DNA from: Gorillibacterium timonense
Lineage (GTDB): Bacteria; Bacillota; Bacilli; Paenibacillales; NBRC-103111
NCBI RefSeq assembly: GCF_001457415.1
Contig: NZ_LN881721.1
Span: forward strand, 310,001-374,000
Reading direction: 5' to 3'
DNA: 64,000 nt
Below are positions 1 to 7,470 of the stretch, in pieces. The position numbers and the translations under genes were made by a program. The notes under the pieces are model-generated. The model had not been told where the DNA came from. It saw nothing but the letters and a program-made list of their open reading frames with translations, and searched no databases. Within the stretch, counting starts at the first letter, position 1. Every line of letters starts with the position of its first letter.

Positions 1-1
1 C

Positions 2-802
2 GAGGTTCGGGTAGGAGTGGCGGGAGTGGCTCTCCTGCTGTATGCGGCCCTGCGCGGCAAGCTTCCTCGCCTTCGCGACCGGTGGAAGGCCTATCTGATT
101 CTCGGTGGGCTCAACGCCGCCATTCCATTCGTACTGATCTGCACGGCGGAGCTTCATCTGAATGCTTCGCTCGCCGCTATTCTGAACGCGACGACCCCGC
201 TGTTCACCGCCCTCGTCGTCTGGGGCTGGACACGGGAGAGGCTCGGGCGAGGCAAAGCGGTAGGAATGGTCATCGGACTTGCGGGCGTCGCCATCCTGGT
301 TGGCTGGAGCCCGCTGCCGCTGAACGGAGAGACCGTGCTGGCCATCCTCTTCTCGCTGCTTGCGGCACTGGCCTATGGCTTTGGCACCACCTATGCAGGC
401 CGGGCCTTTCGGGGCGTAGCGCCGCTAGAGGTCGCCATCGGCCAGCAGTTGGCCGCTGCGATCCTGCTGCTGCCGTTCGCTCTCTACGAATGGCCGCGGA
501 GCGTACCTCCCTCAAATGTCATCTACTCGCTGCTCGGGCTTTCCCTGCTGTGCACGGCACTCGCTTACCTCATCTTCTACCGGCTGATGGAACGAGTCGG
601 AGCCGTCAAGACCGTCACCGTGACGTTTCTTGTGCCGATCTTCGGCATCCTCTGGGGGGTTCTGTTTCTGAATGAGTCGGTCTATGTCACGACGGTCATC
701 GGGCTGCTCGTCATCCTGATGAGCATCGTGCTGGTCAACCAGATTCCGCTTCCAGCGAGGCTGAAGCGCAAGCCTAAAGAAGAAAGGCTGGAGCTTCCTT
801 GA
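2..802 (+). CDS. DMT-superfamily (EamA) permease, 5' end cut by window edge
   Basis: The frame is open from base 2 to the stop at 802, with no stop upstream, so the gene begins before the window. A GTG at 17 is possible but would remove the usual first membrane segment. The visible part is about 260 residues; EamA permeases are normally about 290-310 residues with ten membrane segments in two EamA repeats. Two repeats are recognisable: one ends near the text GLAGVAILVGW, the second begins at AILFSLLAALAYGFGTTYAG and ends with a hydrophobic helix followed by a basic tail (ARLKRKPKEE). EamA proteins export metabolites or amino acids; the substrate cannot be told. The stop overlaps the start of the next gene by four bases, which suggests one transcript. 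Confidence 0.85.
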   Translation, partial: EVRVGVAGVALLLYAALRGKLPRLRDRWKAYLILGGLNAAIPFVLICTAELHLNASLAAILNATTPLFTALVVWGWTRERLGRGKAVGMVIGLAGVAILVGWSPLPLNGETVLAILFSLLAALAYGFGTTYAGRAFRGVAPLEVAIGQQLAAAILLLPFALYEWPRSVPPSNVIYSLLGLSLLCTALAYLIFYRLMERVGAVKTVTVTFLVPIFGILWGVLFLNESVYVTTVIGLLVILMSIVLVNQIPLPARLKRKPKEERLELP

Positions 803-1425
803 TCGAGCTTTCTTATTTGACAGACCTGAACGAGGAAGGCTTGCTCGAGCTTCTGGACCGGTTTCGCTCGTTCGGACCGCTGCCCGGAATTGCGCTGCCT
901 TTCCTCAAATCGTTCATTCCGCCCCTGCCAACGGTCGTGCTGGTCACGGTGAATGCGGCCGTCTATGGATTGTGGCTCGGCGTTCTTTATTCCTGGCTCG
1001 GGCTTGTCAGCGGCTGCCTTGTGACGTTTCTCCTCGTCAAGCTGCTGTCTCGGCATCGGTTCATCGAGCGGTGGAGGCAAAAGCCGAGGGTGCAGAAGAG
1101 CCTGCGCTGGATTCGCCGCAACGAGTTCAGCTACGTGTTCCTGCTCAGCTTGTTTCCCGTGGGTCCGTTTGTCGTGATCAACATCGCTGCAGGCATATCC
1201 GGGATGCGGCTCAAAACCTTCGCGCTAGCGCTGGCATTGGGCAAAGCCTTGATGGTGTTTATGGTCTCTTACATCGGCCGCGACATCGGCGATCCGGTTC
1301 GCCTCTTGGTGCTGGCCCTCGTCGTCGCTGTCTCCATCATCCTCGTTCGCAAGCTGGAAGCGCGTTTCAGCGCGGTTGTGCCGGAGCAGGAGGCGAAGCA
1401 GGCGGGCAAGGATCTCGCACAGTGA
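799..1425 (+). CDS. TVP38/TMEM64 (VTT-domain) membrane protein
   Basis: A 208-residue multispanning protein. The TTG start at 799 overlaps the stop of the upstream permease, a typical translational coupling, so the rare start is believable. The central VTT-domain signature is visible: a hydrophobic helix, a re-entrant stretch FLLSLFPVGPFVVINIAAG with the glycine/proline pattern of the family, and further helices to the end. The family (YdjZ/YtxB-like, related to DedA) is linked to lipid scrambling or membrane homeostasis in other organisms; the role here is unknown. A factor-independent terminator follows at 1486, closing this transcript. Confidence 0.8.
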   Translation: MIELSYLTDLNEEGLLELLDRFRSFGPLPGIALPFLKSFIPPLPTVVLVTVNAAVYGLWLGVLYSWLGLVSGCLVTFLLVKLLSRHRFIERWRQKPRVQKSLRWIRRNEFSYVFLLSLFPVGPFVVINIAAGISGMRLKTFALALALGKALMVFMVSYIGRDIGDPVRLLVLALVVAVSIILVRKLEARFSAVVPEQEAKQAGKDLAQ

Positions 1426-1485
1426 ACGCTATTGGAGGCGCGGGCGGCCTTGTCCCCGCTACTGCCCGTGAAGCCGCCCATGCAA

Positions 1486-1544
1486 CCTCGTTTCAATCCT
1501 GAGCGTCTATTTGGAGAAGCCATGGATTGAAAGCGAGGTTTTTT
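1486..1544 (+). terminator. Intrinsic terminator that also contains the next gene's ribosome site
   Basis: Arms at 1486-1499 (CCTCGTTTCAATCC) and 1524-1538 (GGATTGAAAGCGAGG) pair with one bulged base and are followed by six T at 1539-1544. The GCGAGG of the right arm lies eight bases before the ATG at 1546, so the only visible ribosome site of the next gene is inside the hairpin. Confidence 0.75.
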
Positions 1545-1545
1545 C

Positions 1546-4005
1546 ATGACTGAAAGATATCGTTTCTGCCCGTTAACCCGCTCATGCGCCGTACTGATGA
1601 CGGTCTTGCTATTCCTTACCGGATGCACAGGGAATGGAGGGGCTGGAACAGGCGTCGCTGTACCCTCCAGTCCTTCTGGACAAGTTTCCTCCTCCGCATC
1701 CTCTTCGACATCGCCCGCGGCGTCGTCTGCCGCAGCCTATAGCGGCGGCGAGAATTCACCATCCTCCTCCTCCGCTCCTCTGCTCGTCCCTACCGTCCTT
1801 CCGGTGGGCGGCGAGTGGACCCCGCGCCATTTCAGTCCCTATTTCCAGGAGCCCTTGCTCCCCGGTAAGCTGGAGACAGCGTCCTCGTCTCATTATGACG
1901 AGGCGGGCATTCCCTATCGCATCATCGAGCAGCAAGGGGAGTGGATTCAAGCGGACAATGGCTCCGGACCGGTCTGGGCGCCGCTCTGGTACGGAACAGC
2001 CGCCGCAGGCAGCATCGTCGAAGATGCGGAGCTTGCCCGCATCCAGCTGAAGCCGGAGACCATCCTGCACCTCTATCCGGAGAGCGGATCGGCATGGAAG
2101 CTGGCTGAGATGGATTCCGCTCTCCGGGAGGCGGCGGAGGGAGAGGGCTTATACTCCGTGCTCACCTGGAAGGGCTGGCGGGGAGTGATCCTGCCGCCGT
2201 CCGTGCCGTACACGGGCGACAGCCTTAACCGTCCTCTGCTCTTGTGGGTTCCGGATTCCGCCACTGTCGGACGAACGCCGCTGCCGAAGGGGCTTCTTGC
2301 TGATTGGGGCGAGAGCGGCTCCGGGACTGCTTCTCCGGAAGCGGCAAACCAGCAAGGTAACAATGCGGCGGTCTCCGCGCCCGCCTTTTCCATGGCGGCA
2401 AGCCGGGAGCGGGCTGTGACGGAAGCCGTGCTGCATCAAGGGACGACGGAAGCGCAGGTGGAGAGGTGGCTCGGAGCTCCCGCATTCGTGGAGAAGTCTG
2501 CAAACCTGGAGTTGAGCACCCAAGAGCCGCAGCTGCTGGGGACCACATGGCGTTATGAGAGCGATCAGGCTCAATTCACCGTATCCTTCGACCCGAAGGG
2601 CCGCCTTGCGCGTTGGAACTGGATCTTGCCCATCACGGAAGCGGGCATGCAGGAGATATCCAGCGTTCAACAGCCGTATACCTATACGTATGAATACCGC
2701 GTGCTGCCGCTGGCGTCGACGCGCAAGAGTGATGCGGCATGGGTTCATCAAGGCAATTTGGATTATGCCTATCTTGTCGGTGCGACAGACGGGGTTCTTC
2801 TAATCAACGGAGACGATGGCGGCTACAGCGGGTTTCATGAGAACAGCAGCCTATACGCGATTGACCGGACTACCGGCAAGAAGCTCTGGCAGATCGATGC
2901 CGGTTTTGATGCTCTTCAATACATCATGGATCCCGACGGCAAGCATGTGATGGTCTCGACCGCCTACAACAAGCAAAAGAAAAAATACGAGCAACACATT
3001 CGCCGGATCCGTCTGGCCGATGGAAAGCCGATTTGGGAAATGGTGAGGAAGGAGGGCGATCCGATCCTGAGAATGAGCGCAGCGAAGGGATCGGTCGTTC
3101 TGTATCAGGAGCCGTTTCAATCGGATGACCGCTCCGTACCGGGGGAACTGTCGGTTCTGGATGCCGCCACCGGCAAGTTTCGCTGGAAGCAGCCCGTTAT
3201 GGAGAAGACCGACATCGTTCCGGGATCGCTGGCCGTTCCTTCCATCCTTATGAAGAAGACGGACGGTCTCACCGCACTAAACCCGCTTACCGGAAAATCC
3301 GTCTGGCACAAAGACATGGAAGCAGGCGGGTCTGATCCTGATCCTTATCAATTTGCAGATTCTCCGGCAGACGTGTTTCGTCCCGCTGCCTCCTTTGGCT
3401 GGATTACCGTGGGTGCGGATAAGGTTTTGCTGGATGCGTTGACCGGCGCCGTGAAGGCTAGCTATGTGACAAAGCCAAACGAAGTGATCACGGTCATCGA
3501 CGATTCCCATTGGCTGATCCAAACCAGCTTCGGGTCGGAACGCTTTGACGGGCAACAGTCGGTTCAAACTCGTCTGTATGATCCCTTTACCGGGACGACC
3601 GCCTGGACCTTGTCCGGACGCGGCTCGGCCGGAACCATCGAGGGAGACCGCCTCTATCTTATACTAGACGGGCTTCCGACTGCCGTAGATCTGAAGACGG
3701 GCAGCGTCCTCTGGCAATCGCCGACAAACGGGGTTCCCGATTCTTCGGATGCTTCTTATTCTTCTTATTACGCCTTAAACCGCATCGTCGTCCAAGGGGA
3801 TCGGCTGGTGCTGCCATACGGTCCGGACTTCCTCGTTCTCGACAAAGGGAACGGCAAGCCGCTCTATCGGCTGGGAGACATGCAGGCGGCTTATCCCGAT
3901 CTGCGAGAAAAGCTCACCCTGAGCGGCCTTCTCAACGCAGGACCGGACGGGTATCTCTATGCCGGCTCATCGAACGGCCGGTTCGGCAAATTCAAGCTGC
4001 CTTAA
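1546..4005 (+). CDS. Lipoprotein with PQQ-like beta-propeller repeats
   Basis: An 819-residue exported lipoprotein. A signal peptide ends in the lipobox LTGC with the lipidated cysteine at residue 27; it is followed by a Ser/Pro-rich linker (about residues 28-85) typical of lipoproteins standing off the membrane. Residues about 280-360 (VTEAVLHQGTTEAQVERWLG and on) resemble a small BamE/SmpA-like fold. From about residue 395 on there are propeller blades with the [D/A]xxTGKxxW signature: AIDRTTGKKLWQI, AATGKFRWKQP, ALNPLTGKSVWHK, DPFTGTTAWTL, DLKTGSVLWQS. PQQ-type propellers in Gram-positives usually act as protein-binding scaffolds and not as PQQ enzymes; no catalytic residues can be assigned. 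Transcribed alone: terminators lie on both sides. Confidence 0.8.
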   Translation: MTERYRFCPLTRSCAVLMTVLLFLTGCTGNGGAGTGVAVPSSPSGQVSSSASSSTSPAASSAAAYSGGENSPSSSSAPLLVPTVLPVGGEWTPRHFSPYFQEPLLPGKLETASSSHYDEAGIPYRIIEQQGEWIQADNGSGPVWAPLWYGTAAAGSIVEDAELARIQLKPETILHLYPESGSAWKLAEMDSALREAAEGEGLYSVLTWKGWRGVILPPSVPYTGDSLNRPLLLWVPDSATVGRTPLPKGLLADWGESGSGTASPEAANQQGNNAAVSAPAFSMAASRERAVTEAVLHQGTTEAQVERWLGAPAFVEKSANLELSTQEPQLLGTTWRYESDQAQFTVSFDPKGRLARWNWILPITEAGMQEISSVQQPYTYTYEYRVLPLASTRKSDAAWVHQGNLDYAYLVGATDGVLLINGDDGGYSGFHENSSLYAIDRTTGKKLWQIDAGFDALQYIMDPDGKHVMVSTAYNKQKKKYEQHIRRIRLADGKPIWEMVRKEGDPILRMSAAKGSVVLYQEPFQSDDRSVPGELSVLDAATGKFRWKQPVMEKTDIVPGSLAVPSILMKKTDGLTALNPLTGKSVWHKDMEAGGSDPDPYQFADSPADVFRPAASFGWITVGADKVLLDALTGAVKASYVTKPNEVITVIDDSHWLIQTSFGSERFDGQQSVQTRLYDPFTGTTAWTLSGRGSAGTIEGDRLYLILDGLPTAVDLKTGSVLWQSPTNGVPDSSDASYSSYYALNRIVVQGDRLVLPYGPDFLVLDKGNGKPLYRLGDMQAAYPDLREKLTLSGLLNAGPDGYLYAGSSNGRFGKFKLP

Positions 4006-4083
4006 TCAGAGTTGGCCATCGCATAACAATTTGACGATGATCTGCAGAGATTCCCTTTCAAATCGAACACGTTCCTTCCACCA

Positions 4084-4129
4084 AAAAGCTCTCTCCCACA
4101 GCGCCCGGCGCCGCGTGGAGAGAGCTTTT
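4084..4129. terminator. Bidirectional terminator between convergent genes
   Basis: Long inverted repeat with arms at 4084-4099 (AAAAGCTCTCTCC, then a bulged C) and 4115-4129 (GTGGAGAGAGCTTTT). It has A-rich and T-rich outer ends, so it can work on both strands, between the convergent lipoprotein (+) and binding-protein (-) genes. Confidence 0.85.
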
Positions 4130-4168
4130 GATTACATTTGCACCTGTTGGCCCAGCTTGCTTGGCTTG

Positions 4169-5479
4169 TTACTTCTTCACGATGTCTTGAATTCCTTTAT
4201 CGAATTTCCCGAGCAAGGTGTCCTTGTCGATTTGTTGGCCTTCGTATTCCTGCATGGCAGCACCCCAAGCTTGGATGACGCCGTCCGGATAGCGGCCCCA
4301 ATGCCAGCCGCCAGCCGTTGCTGCTTGTTCGGAGATGGCGGCGCCGATTTGGCCGATGTCGTCTGAGGTAGCCTTGATTGACGTCAAGGCCGGAATGAAT
4401 TTGAACTCTTTCGTCAGATAGTTCTTGCCCGTTTCGGAGGTGACCATCCAGTTGAGGAAAGCCTTCGCTTCTTCCGCGTTCTTCGATTTGCTGTTGACGA
4501 TCCAGAAGTTAGCCGGGCCGGTGTAAATGCGGGCCTTGCCGCTGTCGTCGATCGGGATCGGGAGGACGCCGAGGTTCATCTTGCCGATCTTGTCGATATC
4601 GCCTTGAATCCAGTTCCCTTGTTGGATCATAGCGGCTTTGCCGGTTGCGAAGTAGGAGACTTGGGTAGCGTAGTCGGTCGTCAGCTTATCCTTCTGGCTG
4701 TTGCCGAACACGACATCCACGTAGTTGATCCAGTTGGCGAACACTTCATTGCCCTTGAAGGAAGCGGTGCCTGCTTTCGTATCGTCCGTAAATTTGACCG
4801 GATCGGGTTGTTCCGCGATCCCTACGTTGATCGTGTGATGACCGATGGACCACCATTCGTTCGTCGTCGAGAAGGGGGTGATTCCCGCCGCAACTAGCTT
4901 TTCACATGCAGCCTTCAACTCGGTCAGCGTCTTGGGCAGTTCCGTAATGCCCGCTTTTGCGAACAGGTCCTTGTTGTAGATGATGCCGTAGCCTTCGATG
5001 TTCATCGGCATGCCGAGCAGCTTGCCGTCCACTTGGGCAGGAGCGGATGCGGCCGGGATGACATCCTTGGCCCAGGGCTCGCCCGACAAATCGGAGGCCC
5101 GGTCATAGTAAGCCTTCAGAGCATCAAAGCCTTCGGAGTTGAAGATTTCGGGCTCCGAGCCGGATGCGATCTCGGCTTTGAGAAGGGCGTTGTAGTCTTC
5201 TCCGCCGCCGTGGGTTTCCACATCGACCTTGACGCCGGTTTCCTTCTCGTAATCGGCCGCCATCTTGGTCAGGGCGTCGGCGATCTCCACTTTGAACTGG
5301 AACACGCGAATCGTGACGTCCTTTTTCGCGGGAGCTTTGCTGGCTTCGGCCGAGGAAGACGAGCTGGATGATGGGGAAGCCGAATTCTCCTCCGAGGATT
5401 TTTTGCCGCAGCCTGCGAAGGCGGTGAGGATGAGGGCCGAGATCATGAGCAGGACGGTTAAACGCATAGAACGTTTCAT
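4169..5479 (-). CDS. Carbohydrate ABC transporter substrate-binding lipoprotein
   Basis: A 436-residue family 1 extracellular solute-binding protein. Signal peptide with lipobox FAGC (cysteine 24) and a Ser-rich linker. The mature part has the family pattern: an N-terminal FQFKVEIADALTKMAADYEKE segment, a GMPMNIEGYGIIYNKDLF segment (the typical GxPxxxxxxxxxYNKxLF stretch), ATGKAAMIQQGNW near residue 275 and a C-terminal AEEAKAFLNWM region. It delivers a sugar or oligosaccharide to the two permeases encoded upstream on the same strand. It lies 123 bp after the second permease gene and has its own promoter with a regulator-like motif (5521-5590), which fits the higher dose usually needed for binding proteins. 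No ATPase gene is present; a shared MsmX-type ATPase elsewhere is the usual arrangement. Substrate unknown. Confidence 0.9.
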   Translation of the reverse strand: MKRSMRLTVLLMISALILTAFAGCGKKSSEENSASPSSSSSSSAEASKAPAKKDVTIRVFQFKVEIADALTKMAADYEKETGVKVDVETHGGGEDYNALLKAEIASGSEPEIFNSEGFDALKAYYDRASDLSGEPWAKDVIPAASAPAQVDGKLLGMPMNIEGYGIIYNKDLFAKAGITELPKTLTELKAACEKLVAAGITPFSTTNEWWSIGHHTINVGIAEQPDPVKFTDDTKAGTASFKGNEVFANWINYVDVVFGNSQKDKLTTDYATQVSYFATGKAAMIQQGNWIQGDIDKIGKMNLGVLPIPIDDSGKARIYTGPANFWIVNSKSKNAEEAKAFLNWMVTSETGKNYLTKEFKFIPALTSIKATSDDIGQIGAAISEQAATAGGWHWGRYPDGVIQAWGAAMQEYEGQQIDKDTLLGKFDKGIQDIVKK

Positions 5480-5520
5480 ACCTGAACCTCCCTAAAATGT
5501 CTGTTTTTCACTACATTTCC

Positions 5521-5590
5521 ATTATAGAAAGCGGTTGCAGCTTCGAAAACCGACGTTCTTGACTTCTTTGGTGCATTATATTGACCTCTC
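5521..5590 (-). promoter_or_regulatory. Promoter of the binding-protein gene with putative response-regulator site
   Basis: On the minus strand a -10 TATAAT lies at 5526-5521 with no good -35 box at the normal distance. A 24-bp motif at 5567-5590 (plus-strand core TATATTGACCT preceded by TTTGGTG) sits 40 bp upstream of the -10. The same motif (21 of 24 identical) stands at exactly the same distance from the -10 box of the permease operon. An activator-dependent promoter under the neighbouring AraC-type response regulator is inferred. Confidence 0.65.
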
Positions 5591-5602
5591 GGTTCGCTCC
5601 GG

Positions 5603-6439
5603 TTACCCCTTCAACGAACCGGCAACAATCCCCTCAACGATATACTTTTGCAGCAGCATGAATATGGCGATGATTGGCGTAACACTCATGGCAAGTCCGG
5701 CCAGCGCGAGATCCCACTGTTTGGTATATTGCCCAAAAAAGCGGGTGACCGCAAGAGGAATTGTCGTGATGTCTTTGTTGGAGCCAATGATCAGCACCGG
5801 CAGCAGGTAGTCGTTCCAGATCCACAGCCCGTTCAGGATCACGACCGTCATGACGATGGGGCGAAGCAGCGGGAAGACAATTCGCCAAAACACTCCGTAG
5901 GGCGAGCATCCGTCCACGACTGCCGCTTCCTCGATTTCAAGCGGGACCGTCTTAATGAAGCCGTGGAACAGGAAGACGGAGAGCGACATGCCGAACCCGA
6001 GGTAGCAGACGATGATCCCAAACATATTGCCGCGAAGCTCGAGAAGGCTTGTGACCCGCACCAGCTGCAGCATGATCGACTGGAAGGGGATGATCATCGA
6101 CGAGATGAAGGCCGTGAACAGAATGCGGTTGAACAGCGTCGGCTTTCGAACGAGACGGTAAGCCGTCATGGAGCTCAGGATGACGATTCCGCCGACGCTG
6201 AGGAGCGTGATGACTACCGAGTTGCCGAGGACCTTCGGAAACCGGATGATGTCCCATACCCGCGAGTAGTTGGAGAACAAGTATTTCTCAGGCAGGGAGG
6301 CGGCATCGATCATGATCTCGCCAAGCGACTTGACGGAATTGACGAGAACGAAATAGAAGGGAGCCAGAAAGAGCAGGGCAAGCAGAACGGCCAACGCTTG
6401 AACGGCGTATGCGCGGATCCGCTGGGCACGAGTCAGCAT
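5603..6439 (-). CDS. Carbohydrate ABC transporter permease, MalG type
   Basis: A 278-residue inner-membrane permease. The start ATG at 6439-6437 overlaps the stop of the upstream permease by one base (TGATG), so the two are translationally coupled; a longer upstream reading in this frame only overlaps the other permease and was not used. Six membrane segments are visible, starting with AVQALAVLLALLFLAPFYF. The EAA loop that contacts the ATPase is present as EAAVVDGCSPYGVFWRIVFP (about residue 190). The C-terminus ends with IVEGIVAGSLKG, a very common ending for this family. It works with the partner permease at 6439-7326 and the binding protein at 4169-5479. Confidence 0.93.
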   Translation of the reverse strand: MLTRAQRIRAYAVQALAVLLALLFLAPFYFVLVNSVKSLGEIMIDAASLPEKYLFSNYSRVWDIIRFPKVLGNSVVITLLSVGGIVILSSMTAYRLVRKPTLFNRILFTAFISSMIIPFQSIMLQLVRVTSLLELRGNMFGIIVCYLGFGMSLSVFLFHGFIKTVPLEIEEAAVVDGCSPYGVFWRIVFPLLRPIVMTVVILNGLWIWNDYLLPVLIIGSNKDITTIPLAVTRFFGQYTKQWDLALAGLAMSVTPIIAIFMLLQKYIVEGIVAGSLKG

Positions 6440-7326
6440 CAGACCTCCACCTCCTTCCGTTTGGTCAGCCATACCTGGGTGACGGCGATGATCGAGATGA
6501 CGAGGAAGAACAGAAGCGCCTTGGCCGTACCGAGCCCGTAACGGTTGTTGACGAGCGCCTCCGCGTAGATGTTGTAAGCGAGCGATTGCGTCGATGTTCC
6601 GGGTCCGCCTTTGGTCAGCGAGAGGTTGAGGTCGAACATCTTGAACGCATTGGACGTCGTTAGGAACAGGCAAACCGTGATGGCCGGAACAATGAGGGGC
6701 AGCATGACACGGCGGATGATTTGCTGAGGATTGGCTCCGTCAATCTTGGCTGCTTCGATCAGATCTTTGGGAATGCCGACGATTGCGGCGATGTAGATGA
6801 CCATCATGTAGCCCGCGGTCTGCCAGACGAAGACGATGACGAGTCCCCAGAAGCCGGTGGTCGGCGTTCCGAGCCAAGGCAGCTCAAACAAGGACCAGCC
6901 GGTCAACTCCCCGATCGTTTTGAAGCCCTTGGTGAAGATGAACTGCCAGATGTAGCCGAGCAGGATTCCCCCAATGACATTCGGGAGGAAAAAGATCGTA
7001 CGCAGAGCATTTCGCCCCTTCATGGCGCTTGTCAGCATCAGGGCAAGCAGGAAGGCGAGGAGGTTCGCCCCGGCTACGGTTAGGACGGTGAATTTGATCG
7101 TAAACCGGAAGGAAGCCCAAAACTTCTCGTCATTCGTAAAGATGCGAATGAAGTTATCCATGCCGATCCATTTGGCCTTGTCGAGATCAAGCCCGTTCCA
7201 TTCCGTAAAGGAATAATAAAAGCCGAGCAGGAAGGGCACGAGGACAATGACGGTGAAGGCGGCGAGACCCGGCCCTACAAAGACGGCCTGCTGTACCCAT
7301 TCGCTCGTCCGGTTGCGCTTCTTCAT
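6439..7326 (-). CDS. Carbohydrate ABC transporter permease, MalF/UgpA type
   Basis: A 295-residue permease, first gene of the minus-strand importer operon. The N-terminus KKRNRTSEWVQQAVFVGPGL leads into the first helix, with the usual FxxSFTEWNG stretch after it. Six membrane segments follow. The EAA motif reads EAAKIDGANPQQIIRRVMLP at about residue 200, followed by the LPLIVPAITVCLFL helix. It forms the heterodimeric channel with the MalG-type partner. The promoter region at 7361-7430 carries the same 24-bp motif as the binding-protein promoter. The divergent YesM/YesN-type genes next door are the likely regulators. Confidence 0.93.
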   Translation of the reverse strand: MKKRNRTSEWVQQAVFVGPGLAAFTVIVLVPFLLGFYYSFTEWNGLDLDKAKWIGMDNFIRIFTNDEKFWASFRFTIKFTVLTVAGANLLAFLLALMLTSAMKGRNALRTIFFLPNVIGGILLGYIWQFIFTKGFKTIGELTGWSLFELPWLGTPTTGFWGLVIVFVWQTAGYMMVIYIAAIVGIPKDLIEAAKIDGANPQQIIRRVMLPLIVPAITVCLFLTTSNAFKMFDLNLSLTKGGPGTSTQSLAYNIYAEALVNNRYGLGTAKALLFFLVISIIAVTQVWLTKRKEVEV

Positions 7327-7360
7327 ACGGAAATCCCCTTTCCAATCGGATTCTAGTTTA

Positions 7361-7430
7361 ACTATAGCCAGCCGTTGTTTTTTTGAACACTGACGGATAT
7401 GATGAGTTTGGTGTAATATATTGACCTGTC
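7361..7430 (-). promoter_or_regulatory. Promoter of the permease operon with shared 24-bp motif
   Basis: The minus-strand -10 is TATAGT at 7366-7361. The motif occupies 7407-7430 (plus-strand core TATATTGACCT preceded by TTTGGTG), 40 bp upstream of the -10, exactly as at 5567-5590. It also lies 41-64 bp ahead of the kinase start on the other strand, so the site could regulate both directions. Confidence 0.65.
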
Positions 7431-7470
7431 AAACCGCAGTCACATGCCGGATTCCAAAGGGGACAACGCC

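Noticed and set aside
5648..6541. Open frame of 297 codons on the plus strand inside the permease genes
   Set aside because: Rich in Asp/Arg/His without fold signals; opposite two certain permease genes.
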